64,000 bases of DNA, from the NCBI GenBank assembly GCA_963777905.1, contig CAVZSM010000039.1, positions 1-64,000 of the forward strand, written 5' to 3'. This document shows, in pieces, positions 50,238 through 59,826 of the stretch. The position numbers and the translations under genes were made by a program. How positions within the stretch are numbered: position 1 is the first letter of the stretch; each line of letters opens with the position of its first letter. The notes beneath the pieces were generated by a model, which was given only the letters and a program-made list of their open reading frames with translations, was not told the origin of the DNA and ran no database searches. The stretch comes from Trebonia sp963777905. Lineage in GTDB: Bacteria > Actinomycetota > Actinomycetes > Streptosporangiales > Streptosporangiaceae.

Positions 50238-50266
50238 AGTAAACAGACCGACTGTCGGTCTGTCAA
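50238..50266 (-). promoter_or_regulatory. Promoter with 21-bp palindrome for MarR-exporter operon (copy 2)
   Basis: TTGACA-17-TTTACT on the minus strand with the palindrome at 50243-50263 filling the spacer, unchanged from copy 1. Confidence 0.8.
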
Positions 50267-50408
50267 GGGCAGGCTTCCCTTAATCCCTTGACTAACTGAA
50301 CCATTCAGTCGCTCAAGTTTCTTCCCGCCGGAGCGATTATTTTCTGGCGTCCCACATAGGACACGGTCAGGGCGTGTTTTGTGACACAAATCCGGGGCGG
50401 CCGACGGG

Positions 50409-51437
50409 TCAGTTCGAGCTGGAGCGGGCCCAGATGTTGATGCCGGCCTCAACGGCGTCGTTGTCGATGGCGGCGAGCTCGTCAGAGCTGAAGGTGGTCT
50501 TGCCGGCCGCGGCCAGGTTCTCCTCGAGCTGGTGCACGCTGCTGGCGCCGACCAGCGCCGAGGTGACCCGCGGATCGCGCAGCACCCAGGAGATCGCCAT
50601 CTGGGCGAGGGTCTGGCCGCGCGCGGCGGCGATCTCGTTGAGCGCCCGGACGTGCGCCATGGTCTTGTCGCTGAGCTGGTCCCGGGACAGCGACCCGTTC
50701 CTGCTGGCCCGCGAGCCCTCTGGCACGCCGGTCAGGTACTTGGTGGTGAGCAGGCCCTGCGCCAGCGGAGAGAACGCGATGCAGCCGACGCCCTCGTCCT
50801 CAAGGACGTCGAGCAGGCCGCCCTCGATCCAGCGGTTCAGCATCGAGTACGACGGCTGGTGGATCAGCAACGGGGTGCCGAGAGAGCGGAGGATCCTGGC
50901 AGCGTCACTAGTCCGTTCCGGAGAATAGGACGAGATGCCGGCGTACAAAGCTTTCCCCTGCTTGACCGCGGTATCCAGCGCACCCATCGTCTCTTCCAGC
51001 GGCGTGTCCGGGTCGAAGCGGTGGCTGTAGAAGATGTCCACGTACTCCAGGCCCATCCGCCGCAGCGACGCCTCCAGGCTGGCGAGCAGGTACTTGCGGG
51101 AGCCCCATTCGCCGTACGGGCCCGGCCACATGTCGTAGCCCGCCTTGGTGGAGATGATCAGCTGGTCCCGGTACGGCCGGAAGTCCTCGGCCATCAGCCG
51201 CCCGAAGTTGAGCTCGGCGTGGCCGTACGGCGGTCCGTAGTTGTTCGCGAGGTCGAAGTGGGTGACCCCCAGGTCGAAGGCGCGGCGCAGGATCGCGCGC
51301 TGGGTGTCGATCGGGGTGGCGTCGCCGAAGTTCTGCCACAGGCCGAGGGAGACCGCGGGCAGCTGGATGCCGCTGCGCCCGCAGCGGCGGTAGGGCATCT
51401 TCTCTTCGTACCGGTCAGAAGCGGCAACGTAAGTCAT
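50409..51437 (-). CDS. Aldo/keto reductase, YghZ-like (copy 2)
   Basis: 342 residues with the same sequence as copy 1 as far as I can compare: FDLANNYG, STKAGYDMWPGPYGEWGS, FYSHRFDPDTP and LVGASSVHQLEENL. NADPH-dependent aldehyde reductase by family. Lies 47 bases after the permease gene. Confidence 0.88.
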   Translation of the reverse strand: MTYVAASDRYEEKMPYRRCGRSGIQLPAVSLGLWQNFGDATPIDTQRAILRRAFDLGVTHFDLANNYGPPYGHAELNFGRLMAEDFRPYRDQLIISTKAGYDMWPGPYGEWGSRKYLLASLEASLRRMGLEYVDIFYSHRFDPDTPLEETMGALDTAVKQGKALYAGISSYSPERTSDAARILRSLGTPLLIHQPSYSMLNRWIEGGLLDVLEDEGVGCIAFSPLAQGLLTTKYLTGVPEGSRASRNGSLSRDQLSDKTMAHVRALNEIAAARGQTLAQMAISWVLRDPRVTSALVGASSVHQLEENLAAAGKTTFSSDELAAIDNDAVEAGINIWARSSSN

Positions 51438-51484
51438 GAACAAGAGTCTGCCACTGCCCGTCGCGCCGGTTTCCTGCGCCGACC

Positions 51485-54040
51485 TTATTCGAGCGGCTGG
51501 CGGGCGATGCCCCCTGGGTCGCGGCCGGCCAGCAGCCAGCCGAGGACCGTCGCGGCGAGCGGCATGCCCACCAGGATCACCAGCAGGTTGGTCACGGGGA
51601 TGCTGGTCAGCGACGACAGGCCGTCGAGCGAATTGCTCCTGAAGAAGCCGATCGCCGCCAGGTACCCGCCGACGATCCCGACCACTGCGCCGGTGAACGC
51701 GAGCGCGCCCGCGGTCGTCGCCGTGATCGCGCGGCGCGTGCTGCCGCCCGCCCCGGTCGCGGACAGCGTGCGCAGGTCACGGGCCGCCTCGCTGCGGACG
51801 AGGCCGACGCTCAGGCCGAGGATGCCGATCGCGAGCACGATCCCGAACAGCGTGGCCGCGTCGATGATCTGCGCCAGCGACGGGATGCTGTTGCGGGTCT
51901 CGACGCCCATGCCGGCCGCCGCGGCGGTCCGCTGAGCGTCGGTGACCTGGGTGGCGGTGAGGCCGTTCGGCACCTGGATGAGCCAGCCCTCGGTCCCGAC
52001 CGACTTCTGCAGGTGCAGTGTGGTGATCGCGTGCTCGGTGACCACCGTGTTCGGCGCGGACGTGCCGGACGGGAGCTGGCTGATCTCCTGAATCGGCGGG
52101 TTAGCGATGCAGCTTCCCGCCGGACAGGGCCACGAGTTCTGGCCGTTGGGCCCGTTTCCGCCCCCCGGGCCGAAGCCCTGTCCGCCGGTGCCCTGGTTTC
52201 CGTAGATAAGCTGCATCAGGCTCATCGTCGACAGCCCTGGACGCATCGTCAGGATGTCGGCGTCCGGGTTGATCTGCGACTGCTTGATGCCGAACGCGCT
52301 CAGCAGCTGCGGCGTCGCCACGTAGATCGGCCCGGACCAGGAGCGCCCGTTCGCGGCGTGGACCAGGTTCACGCTGGTGTTCTCCAGCGCGACGACGCTG
52401 GTCGTGCCGAGCTCGGCGGCGATGTCCTTCGCGACCTTTGGCGCGGCCGCTATCTGGGCATTGGTCGGGTTGTTCTCAGGAACCGACGAGCGGCCGTTGG
52501 TGTTGCCCGGCCCGTAGACGATGAGCTGGTTGGACGAGAGGTTCGGGCCGGCGTAGTCGAGGGCGTTGGCGAACCTGGCGGCGCTTGCCACGCAGATGAT
52601 GACCGCGATCAGCGTGCTGAGGCTGATCGCCGCCAGCGCCGGTCCGGACCGGGCCCGGTACCGTGCCAGATCGCGCAGCGCCAGCCTGATGGCGACCGGG
52701 CTCCGCCGCCCGGCGGCGGCGACCACCGACAGGAGCGCCGGGGCCAGCAGCACGATGGCGACGGTGAGCGTGATGAAGCCGACGGCGAGTTCCAGCGTCC
52801 CGTTCTTCTGGCCTCCGCCGCTCCCAGCGGTAGCCCCGGCCGCGCCGAGCAGCAGGAACGCGCCGACCAGGAAGCAGATACCGATCGGGATCGCCAGGTG
52901 CCTGGTCTTCTTCGGCGCGGGCGGGCGGCCGGCCAGCGCGGCCACCACCGGGACTTTCGCGATCGTCTTCGCCGGCCGGGAGGCGGCGAAGTAAGTCGCG
53001 ATGATGGCCAGGGCCATCGAGATGCCGATGACGGTCCACGGCAGCTGGAACACGCCCATCACGTGGTGCGCGCTGTTCTCGGCCTGCGGGCGGTAGGCCA
53101 GCCAGGCGAGGAAGCCGAGCACCGCTCCCGCGATGGCGCCCACGATGCCGGTGGCGGCGCCGTTGGCCCTGACGACCAGGCGGATGTGCCGCTGCGTCGC
53201 GCCCTGAGCGGCGAGCATGCCGATCGCCCTCAGCCTGCGCTGCGCGAGGACGGTGAACCCGCCGACGCCGACGAGCGCGATAAGCAGCATGCCGAGCACG
53301 GCCGCGGCGATCGATATCGTCTCAGGGTTGACCTCGTTGGTGTTCGCCACCGTCTGCGCGGTCGTCACGTTCATGGTCTGGGTGCTGAGGCTCGTCGCGC
53401 TCATCCCCGGCGCGTCGAACAGCACCGTGACGCTGTCCGGGTTCGTGACCTGGCCGGGGATGACCAGGGCGAACTCGTCGAGCAGGCTTTCCGGGTTCTG
53501 GACGATGCCTGTTACTTTCCTGGTGACGCCGTTGACGGTCCAGCTGCTGCCGATCCGCAGGTTGAAGGAGCTCGCGACGCCGCTGGTCACGGCGATCTGG
53601 CTCGCAGTGACGGGATATGCGCCGCTGACCAGGCTCAATAGCGGACCGCCGTACGGCCCGTGCGGATCCTGCGCCCGCAGCTCGAAGGTGTTCAAGGTGC
53701 CGGGGATCTGGGCGCTCTGGTTCTCGATGACGTCGACTCTGCCCCAGCGGTTCTCAAGGTTCTTTATCTGGGCGTTGACGCTCGCCGGGGAGCCGGAGAA
53801 CGAGGCGGCGTCCTGCGCGGTGCCGAGCACCCCGGCGACCGGGGCCGGCGTGTTGGTCGCGACCGCCGAGGCCACCACAGTGGCCCCGACCGCGACGGTG
53901 ATCAGCGCGAGGATCAGCAGCTGCTGCCGCCATTCGCTGCGCAGCAGCCGGATGGCCCAGCGGACGACCGCGCGGCGGGCAGGCACCCCGCCGTTCGGCA
54001 TTCTGTGCGCGGGCCGTTCCGTTACCGCCGTGGCGCTCAC
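51485..54040 (-). CDS. FtsX-like ABC transporter permease (copy 2)
   Basis: 851 residues, same architecture as copy 1. Differences from copy 1: T59A, A to V in GAYP-TAS, N to S in NPD-VTV, V to M and S to T in G-SA-SLS, N to K in GGGQ-NG, then in the second extracytoplasmic domain G to T, A to S, D to E (GPGNTNGRSSVPENN), I to V, D to V, Q to P, T to I, I to T, I to T. The membrane helices are unchanged. Confidence 0.88.
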   Translation of the reverse strand: MSATAVTERPAHRMPNGGVPARRAVVRWAIRLLRSEWRQQLLILALITVAVGATVVASAVATNTPAPVAGVLGTAQDAASFSGSPASVNAQIKNLENRWGRVDVIENQSAQIPGTLNTFELRAQDPHGPYGGPLLSLVSGAYPVTASQIAVTSGVASSFNLRIGSSWTVNGVTRKVTGIVQNPESLLDEFALVIPGQVTNPDSVTVLFDAPGMSATSLSTQTMNVTTAQTVANTNEVNPETISIAAAVLGMLLIALVGVGGFTVLAQRRLRAIGMLAAQGATQRHIRLVVRANGAATGIVGAIAGAVLGFLAWLAYRPQAENSAHHVMGVFQLPWTVIGISMALAIIATYFAASRPAKTIAKVPVVAALAGRPPAPKKTRHLAIPIGICFLVGAFLLLGAAGATAGSGGGQKNGTLELAVGFITLTVAIVLLAPALLSVVAAAGRRSPVAIRLALRDLARYRARSGPALAAISLSTLIAVIICVASAARFANALDYAGPNLSSNQLIVYGPGNTNGRSSVPENNPTNAQIAAAPKVAKDIAAELGTTSVVALENTSVNLVHAANGRSWSGPIYVATPQLLSAFGIKQSQINPDADILTMRPGLSTMSLMQLIYGNQGTGGQGFGPGGGNGPNGQNSWPCPAGSCIANPPIQEISQLPSGTSAPNTVVTEHAITTLHLQKSVGTEGWLIQVPNGLTATQVTDAQRTAAAAGMGVETRNSIPSLAQIIDAATLFGIVLAIGILGLSVGLVRSEAARDLRTLSATGAGGSTRRAITATTAGALAFTGAVVGIVGGYLAAIGFFRSNSLDGLSSLTSIPVTNLLVILVGMPLAATVLGWLLAGRDPGGIARQPLE

Positions 54041-54762
54041 GGGTGTCGCTCCTGAGTGAAGAGGGACTCAGGACCTGGCGCCGCAGCGGTCTGGTCCGTC
54101 ACCTGGCCGTCCCTCAGGAACACCACGCGGTCCGCCCAGGACGCGAGCTGCGCGTCATGGGTGACGACCACCGCGGTCATCCCGCCCACCTTGCACGCGT
54201 CGAGCAGCAGGCGCATGACCGCCTGCGCGTTCGTCGAGTCCAGTGCGCCCGACGGCTCGTCGGCGAGCAGCAGCCTCCGCTCGCCCACCATCGCGCGCGC
54301 GATCGCCACCCGCTGCCGTTCCCCGCCAGAGAGCTGGTCGGGGTAGTGCGCTGCCCGCTCGCGCAGGCCAAGTCGTTCGAGCCCGCGCAGGCCGGGGACG
54401 CGCGCCTTGCGGGCGGACACGCCGTCAAGCTCAAGGGGCAGCGAGACATTCTCCGCCGCGGTCAGCCCTGGCAGCAGGTTGAAGTCCTGGAATACGTAGC
54501 CGATGACGCGCCGCCGCAGCCGCGCCTTGGTGTTGCGAGACGCCTTGCTGACCGGCTGCCCGGCGATCAGCACCTCGCCGGACGTCGGCGCCTCCAGCGT
54601 TCCCGCGATGGTCAGCAGCGTGCTCTTCCCCGAGCCGCTGGGTCCCATCACCGCGACCATCTCGCCCTCGTCTGCCGTCAGGCTCACCTCGCGCAAGGCG
54701 TGCACCTCGGCGTCCCCTTGCCCGTAGGACCTGGACACCCGGTGCAGCTCCAGCATGCTCAT
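54037..54762 (-). CDS. ABC transporter ATPase, MacB/LolD type (copy 2)
   Basis: 241 residues with Walker A GPSGSGKST, signature LSGGERQRV and Walker B LLLADEPSGALDS, as in copy 1; three residue changes (H for R near position 7, A for E in GTLEAPTSG, terminal P). Overlaps PadR and permease genes by 4 bases each. Confidence 0.92.
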   Translation of the reverse strand: MSMLELHRVSRSYGQGDAEVHALREVSLTADEGEMVAVMGPSGSGKSTLLTIAGTLEAPTSGEVLIAGQPVSKASRNTKARLRRRVIGYVFQDFNLLPGLTAAENVSLPLELDGVSARKARVPGLRGLERLGLRERAAHYPDQLSGGERQRVAIARAMVGERRLLLADEPSGALDSTNAQAVMRLLLDACKVGGMTAVVVTHDAQLASWADRVVFLRDGQVTDQTAAAPGPESLFTQERHP

Positions 54763-55370
54763 CGCCGTACTCTCATTTCCCGCCACTGCCGTGGCAGCGG
54801 CGCTCGTGTCTGGTTTCCGGGGCTCGCCTGGCCCGCCCAGGTCGTCGCACCCTCGGTTGCCGCGCGATTGACGCGGGCTTCTGCGGCGTCCAGCCACCTG
54901 GCGACCCCATCGAGCCGGAACAGCTCGGCGTCGATCGCCAGTGACATGGTCCAGTCGCCCCCGGCGTCGTATTCCTTGATCCGGGTCCACTGCTGCATCA
55001 GCTCGACCAGGTAGCGCCGGTGCGCCTGGATCACCGCGTGCACGTCGGCGCTCGGCACGTACAGCGCGACCAGGATCTTCATCACGAGTTCGTCGCGTGG
55101 CGGCGAGCTCAGGTCCGGCGGCGTGCGCAGCCATCTGGCCAGCTCCCGCTCGCCTTCTGCGGTGATCCTGAAGCCCTTCCGCGGGCCTTCCTCGCCGGTG
55201 CCGTCGGACTCCGCGAGCCCGTCACGCTCCAGCCGCTGCAACGTGGTGTACACCTGACCCCCGTTCAGCGGCCAGACATCGCCGGTGCGCGTTTCGAACT
55301 CCTCGCGAAGCTGCAGTCCGTACTTGGGGCCTTCGCTCAGCAGCGCGAGCAGCGCGTGGCGGACGCTCAT
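54759..55370 (-). CDS. PadR-family regulator (copy 2)
   Basis: 203 residues, as 41415-42026 apart from G for R in QASPGNQ near the C-terminus. Winged helix LNGGQVYTTLQRLERDGLAE intact. Heads the transporter operon. Confidence 0.9.
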   Translation of the reverse strand: MSVRHALLALLSEGPKYGLQLREEFETRTGDVWPLNGGQVYTTLQRLERDGLAESDGTGEEGPRKGFRITAEGERELARWLRTPPDLSSPPRDELVMKILVALYVPSADVHAVIQAHRRYLVELMQQWTRIKEYDAGGDWTMSLAIDAELFRLDGVARWLDAAEARVNRAATEGATTWAGQASPGNQTRAPLPRQWREMRVRR

Positions 55371-55380
55371 GACCTGGTAC

Positions 55381-55415
55381 TACTCGGCATCATGCTGAGT
55401 AGGCTACTGAGTAGC
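55381..55415. promoter_or_regulatory. Operator-like repeats upstream of the PadR gene (copy 2)
   Basis: The 21-base site at 55381-55401 is nearly symmetrical here (TACTC-GGCATCATGCT-GAGTA), better than in copy 1. GCTACTGAGTAGC follows at 55403-55415. A further CTCAGTAGTGCTGAG-like element follows at about 55424. Confidence 0.6.
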
Positions 55416-55588
55416 ACGCTGGATCTCAGTAGTGCTGAGCACCCAGTTGCGCGGAGGCGCAACCCCCGCCCGGGGTAGAGCTAGCTACAGCCGACCTGAC
55501 CCGTTCGTTCGCCTCGCTAACGAGCCGGGTGGGATGATTCTGCTGGACCTCAACGGTAAGAATTGCTTGCTAGCGGAAGGGGTTGCCG

Positions 55589-56341
55589 ATGTACGACGCG
55601 GTGCTGTCGGAGACCGTCACCATCACCGGCCACGAGGGAGACGCCATCGAGGCGTACTCGGCCAGGCCGCTTACGCCTGGTCCGGTGGGCGGCGTGGTGG
55701 TCATCCACCACCTGCCCGGCTACGACCGGCAGACCAAGGAGTTCGCCAGGTCCCTCGCCGTGGGCGGCTTCAACGCCGTGATGCCCAACCTGTACTCGCG
55801 GGAGGCGCCGGGCGCCGACCCGGACGACGCCATGGCGGCCGCCAGGTCGCAGGGCGCCATCCCGGTCCCCGACGAGCGGGTCGTCGCGGAGGTCGAGGGC
55901 GCGGTCGCCTACCTGAAGGGGCTGCCGAACGCCAACGGCAAGATCGGCGTGATCGGGCACTGCTCGGGCGGGCGGCAGTCGTTCCTCGCCGCGGTCAGCC
56001 TGCCGCTCGACGCGGCGGTGGACTGCTACGGCGGGTTCGTGGTGGGCGAGCCGCCCGCCGGGCACCCGCTGGCCGGGTGGCAGCCAATCGTGACCAGGAC
56101 GCCCAGCCTCTCGTGCCCGCTGCTCGGGCTGTTCGGCAAGGAAGACAAGTTCCCGTCGCCTGAGCACGTCGCGGAGCTCGAGCAGGCACTGCGGGAGGCG
56201 GGGAAGACCTATGAGTTCCACAGCTACGACGGCGCCAACCACGGGTTCATGCAGGTAGACAGCGCGCGCTACCACCCGCAGAGCGCGGTGGACGCGTGGG
56301 GAAAGATCCTGGACTGGTTCGGCCGTTACCTGGCGGCCTGA
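55589..56341 (+). CDS. Dienelactone hydrolase-family protein 1 (copy 2)
   Basis: 250 residues, protein identical to 42245-42997: Cys125 in GHCSGG, Asp186, His218. Same ribosome site GGAAGGGG. Silent base changes only. Confidence 0.9.
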   Translation: MYDAVLSETVTITGHEGDAIEAYSARPLTPGPVGGVVVIHHLPGYDRQTKEFARSLAVGGFNAVMPNLYSREAPGADPDDAMAAARSQGAIPVPDERVVAEVEGAVAYLKGLPNANGKIGVIGHCSGGRQSFLAAVSLPLDAAVDCYGGFVVGEPPAGHPLAGWQPIVTRTPSLSCPLLGLFGKEDKFPSPEHVAELEQALREAGKTYEFHSYDGANHGFMQVDSARYHPQSAVDAWGKILDWFGRYLAA

Positions 56342-56367
56342 CGGCCTGACGGAAGGAGTTGCGAGAA

Positions 56368-56628
56368 GTGTGTACCTACCTGACCGAGAAGATCGCGATC
56401 AGCGGCAGCGCCAAGGGCGGGTCCGGCTGGTTCCGGGTGACCGACGGCAGCGTTTACTTCGACCACCCGGTGCACGCGCCCTACGGCCACACGCTGAACA
56501 TCGACTTCCTCGCCCCGGCGCAGGGGCCGTCGGCGCGGGTCGCGGTCGAGCTCAGCGCCGAATCGGCGCGCGCCCTGATGAAGGCGATCGAGGCGGTCCT
56601 CGACTCCGCCCCGCCCGGCCTCGAGTAA
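56368..56628 (+). CDS. DUF6295-like small protein (copy 2)
   Basis: 86 residues from GTG, identical to 43024-43284. The absence of any residue change since the duplication suggests constraint or too little time. Confidence 0.82.
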   Translation: MCTYLTEKIAISGSAKGGSGWFRVTDGSVYFDHPVHAPYGHTLNIDFLAPAQGPSARVAVELSAESARALMKAIEAVLDSAPPGLE

Positions 56629-56650
56629 CAGCGAAAGGGAGACATCTCAT

Positions 56651-57391
56651 ATGTACGACGCCATACTCGCCGAGAGCGTCACGATCACCGGCCACGGCGG
56701 CGACGCGATCGAGGCCTACGCGGCCCGCCCGATGCGGCCTGGCCCCGCGGGCGGCGTGGTGGTCATCCACCACATGCCCGGCTACGACGCGCCGACCAAG
56801 GAGATCGCCAGGAACTTCGCTGTACACGGCTACAACGCGGTCGTGCCGAACCTGTACTTCCGTGAGGCGCCGGGCGCCAGCCCCGACGACGCCGCGGCCA
56901 CGGCCCGCGCCGCCGGCGGGGTGCCTGACGACCGGCTGGTCGGAGACGTGGCCGGCGCCGTCGCCTACCTGAAGGGGCTGACCAGCTCCAACGGCAAGGC
57001 CGGCACGATCGGCTACTGCTCGGGCGGCCGCCAGTCGTTCCTCGCGGCGGTCAGCCTGCCGCTGGACGCGGCGGTGGACTGCTACGGCGCGTTCGTCGTG
57101 GGCACCCCGCCGGAGGGCATGCCGCTCAAGGTCGGCCCGATCGTGGACAAGACGCCCCAGCTGTCGTGCCCGCTGCTGGGGCTGTTCGGCGCGGACGATC
57201 AGCACCCGTCGCCCGAGCAGGTCGCCGAGCTGGAGAAGGCGCTGCAGGAGGCGGGCAAGACGTACGAGTTCCACAGCTACGAGGGCGCCGGGCACGCGTT
57301 CTTCTCGGTGAACCGGCCCGCCTACCGGCCCGAGGCGGCGATGGACGGCTGGCAGAAGATCTTCGATTTCTTCGGCACGTACCTCGCCTGA
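56651..57391 (+). CDS. Dienelactone hydrolase-family protein 2 (copy 2)
   Basis: 246 residues, protein identical to 43307-44047, with GYCSGG nucleophile (Cys123) and His215. A few silent changes. Confidence 0.9.
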   Translation: MYDAILAESVTITGHGGDAIEAYAARPMRPGPAGGVVVIHHMPGYDAPTKEIARNFAVHGYNAVVPNLYFREAPGASPDDAAATARAAGGVPDDRLVGDVAGAVAYLKGLTSSNGKAGTIGYCSGGRQSFLAAVSLPLDAAVDCYGAFVVGTPPEGMPLKVGPIVDKTPQLSCPLLGLFGADDQHPSPEQVAELEKALQEAGKTYEFHSYEGAGHAFFSVNRPAYRPEAAMDGWQKIFDFFGTYLA

Positions 57392-57435
57392 CGCGGCCCG
57401 GCTCGAATGTCAGTGCCCCATGCCAGGATGGGGCT

Positions 57436-58590
57436 ATGAAGTTCACCGTGGAGCGTGACGCGCTCGCGGAGGCCGTGACGTGGGTGGCGCGGGCGCTGCC
57501 CACCCGCCCGGTGGTCGCCGTGCTGGGCGGGCTGCTGCTGCGCGCCGCCGACGACGGGCTGATCCTGTCGTGCTTCGACTATGAGGTGTCGGCCCGGATG
57601 CGAGTGGCCGCCGAGGTGGCCGAGCCGGGGACGGTCCTGGTGCCCGGCAGGCTCCTGGTGGAGATCACCAGGAGCCTGCCGGGCCGCCCCGTCGAGTTCA
57701 CCGACGATCCCGACGGCGTGAGCATGATGTGCGGGGAGGCGGCGTTCACGCTGGCCACCCTTCCCGCGGGGGAGTACCCCGACCTCCCCGACCTGCCGCA
57801 CCTGGCGGGGACCGCGGACGGCGGGTCGCTGGCCGCCGCGATCGGCCAGGTCACCCCGGCGGCGAGTCGCGACGACACGCTGCCGATGCTCACCGCGGTC
57901 AATCTCGAGCTCACCGGGCAGACGATGACGCTCGCCGCGACGGACCGGTACCGGCTGGCCGTGCGGGAGCTCGCCTGGTCGCCGTCGCCCGGCACCGGCG
58001 ACGCCACGGTCCTGGTGCCCGCCAGGACGCTGGCCGACGCGGCCCGCCTGATGACCCCTGGCGAGCCGGTGCGGATCATGCTGCGGGCCAGCGGCACGCC
58101 GGACAGCGTGGACGCGATGATCGGCTTCGAGGCCGGCGACAGGCGGCTCACCACCCGGCTGCTGGCCGGCGAGTTCATCAAGTACCGGTCCAGGTTCCCC
58201 GACGAGTTCGGCTCCACGGCTGACCTGCCCGCCGAGGCGTTCACCGAGGCGGTGCGCCGGGTGTCGCTCGTCGCCGAGCGCGGCACGCCGGTCCAGCTGT
58301 CGTTCGGCCCTGGCCGGGTCACGGTGGGCGCGGCTACCCAGGGTCACGCGCGGGCCAGGGAGACGGTGCCCGCGGAGTTCAGCGGCGCCGAGCCGGTGAT
58401 CGCGTTCAGCCCTGGCTACCTGCTCGACGGAGTGGTCGCGGCGACGGCAGGCGCCGAGGACGGGCGGGTCAGGCTGCGCTTCACCAGCGCGAGCAAGCCC
58501 GCGGTGATCACGCAGTCGCCGCCCGGCGCCCCGGGCGGGCCGGGAAACGACTTCAGGTACCTGGTCGTGCCGCAGCGCGTGCAGCAGTAG
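57436..58590 (+). CDS. dnaN: DNA polymerase III sliding clamp (beta subunit) paralog (copy 2)
   Basis: 384 residues, as copy 1 apart from SV for GA at TPDSVDAM, a surface turn. Three clamp domains and the C-terminal YLVVPQRV are present. The stop is followed after 6 bases by the convergent DUF1707-A gene; copy 2 lacks one base in this gap. Confidence 0.9.
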   Translation: MKFTVERDALAEAVTWVARALPTRPVVAVLGGLLLRAADDGLILSCFDYEVSARMRVAAEVAEPGTVLVPGRLLVEITRSLPGRPVEFTDDPDGVSMMCGEAAFTLATLPAGEYPDLPDLPHLAGTADGGSLAAAIGQVTPAASRDDTLPMLTAVNLELTGQTMTLAATDRYRLAVRELAWSPSPGTGDATVLVPARTLADAARLMTPGEPVRIMLRASGTPDSVDAMIGFEAGDRRLTTRLLAGEFIKYRSRFPDEFGSTADLPAEAFTEAVRRVSLVAERGTPVQLSFGPGRVTVGAATQGHARARETVPAEFSGAEPVIAFSPGYLLDGVVAATAGAEDGRVRLRFTSASKPAVITQSPPGAPGGPGNDFRYLVVPQRVQQ

Positions 58591-58596
58591 CGACGG

Positions 58597-59058
58597 CTAA
58601 TGCCCCCCTGGCGGGCCAGGGTAGTAGTAGAACCCGTGCCTGGCGAACAGCATGGCGGTCAGCAGCCAGATCACCATGGCCAGGACCAGCAGCGACAGCG
58701 CGGCGAACCGGCCTGCCCGGTCCGACGGCGTGCCGGGCCGCCCCCGCTCGTGCGGCGGGAACCCGTCCGGCGGCCAGGACACCGGCACCCAGTCCGGCCG
58801 CCGCAGCCTCGGCAGGTCGGCCATGATCCGGGTGAGCTGGCCGTACGTCCGGGCGGAGAATACCGCGCCGAGCCGGTGGTTCAGCTCGTCGAGGGTCAGC
58901 CGGCCGGCCACGTAGTGCTCGCCGAGATCCGCCGCAGCGGCGTCCCGCTCCGCGTCCCCGATGCGCAGCGTGTGCGGTGCCACGGCCGGGAATGACTCAC
59001 GGCCACGGCCGCCAGGCAGCTCGCCGCCGGGGCCGGGGAACGGAGCGTAGTAACGCAT
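58597..59058 (-). CDS. DUF1707-domain membrane protein A (copy 2)
   Basis: 153 residues, same as copy 1; the one change lies just upstream of the chosen start (A to P in KRM-M), which would only matter if the longer form from 59106 is made. DUF1707 domain plus one C-terminal membrane helix. Confidence 0.78.
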   Translation of the reverse strand: MRYYAPFPGPGGELPGGRGRESFPAVAPHTLRIGDAERDAAAADLGEHYVAGRLTLDELNHRLGAVFSARTYGQLTRIMADLPRLRRPDWVPVSWPPDGFPPHERGRPGTPSDRAGRFAALSLLVLAMVIWLLTAMLFARHGFYYYPGPPGGH

Positions 59059-59147
59059 CGGCATCCGCTTCCGTACTTGATCGAAAGTTCGGTACCCCTC
59101 CACCATAAGTCCGACCTGCGGCGGAGGGAACCCGGAGCGGCGTGGCG

Positions 59148-59693
59148 CTACCAGCGGCCGCGCCGCCGCGGTCCGCACCCGCCAACCCGGCGCCGGAAGA
59201 ACAGCCGCCGCAGCAGCCCGAACGCGGCCAAAATCAGCACGATCCCGAACGGACGCCCGGCCCCGATGCCGAACGCGCCAAGCGTGCCGACCAGGAACAG
59301 CGCGGCGACGACCAGCATCGTGACCAAGACCGAGCCCGCGGTCCGCATCGGCCCCGCTGCCCTCGGACCCGAGTTCCAGCCACCCCCGCCAGGCCCGAAC
59401 GGCCCGCTAGGCCCGAACGGCCCGCCGGCCCCGGGCGCCCCGGGCGCTCCGCCCGGCAGCGCCGAACTCCCGCTGGGCCCGGAGGCCCCAGCGCTCGACC
59501 AGCCAGGCCGCGCCGACGGCAGGTCGGTCATCAGGGCGTTCAGGTCGCCGCGGGTCGTGGCGGCGAAGGCCTTGTCGACCCGCTCGTTCAGCTCGTCAAG
59601 GGTGAGCCGCCCGCTCGCGTAGTGTTCGCGCAGCTCGGCCGCGGCAGCTTCACGCTCTGCGTCCCCGACTCGCATCTCATTCCCAGCAGCCAT
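59148..59693 (-). CDS. DUF1707-domain membrane protein B, intact (copy 2)
   Basis: 181 residues: MRVGDAEREAAAAELREHYA, SGRLTLDELNERVDKAFAAT, a Gly/Pro-rich linker with repeated GPFGPSGPFGPGGGG, a membrane helix AGSVLVTMLVVAALFLVGTL followed by a second hydrophobic stretch (RPFGIVLILAAFGLL), and an Arg-rich cytoplasmic tail (RRLFFRRRVGGCGPRRRGRW). Divergent from ArsR with shared regulatory region; paralog of DUF1707-A next door. Confidence 0.8.
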   Translation of the reverse strand: MAAGNEMRVGDAEREAAAAELREHYASGRLTLDELNERVDKAFAATTRGDLNALMTDLPSARPGWSSAGASGPSGSSALPGGAPGAPGAGGPFGPSGPFGPGGGGWNSGPRAAGPMRTAGSVLVTMLVVAALFLVGTLGAFGIGAGRPFGIVLILAAFGLLRRLFFRRRVGGCGPRRRGRW

Positions 59694-59772
59694 CGCGCGC
59701 CCTCCGCACCTGAACCGATAGTCCGCTTGCCACGATATATCGCGTATTACGGGGGAGCAAGCGAAGACCGCG

Positions 59773-59811
59773 TTGACAGCTATACCCGTCACATGTAAGT
59801 TTCTTCTTACA
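59773..59811 (+). promoter_or_regulatory. ArsR promoter and operator (copy 2)
   Basis: TTGACA (59773-59778), 17 bases, TAAGTT, with TGTAAG-TTTCTT-CTTACA at 59794-59811 over the -10 box. Unchanged from copy 1, so both copies would bind the same regulator. Confidence 0.75.
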
Positions 59812-59826
59812 GGTGAAAGAGAATGA

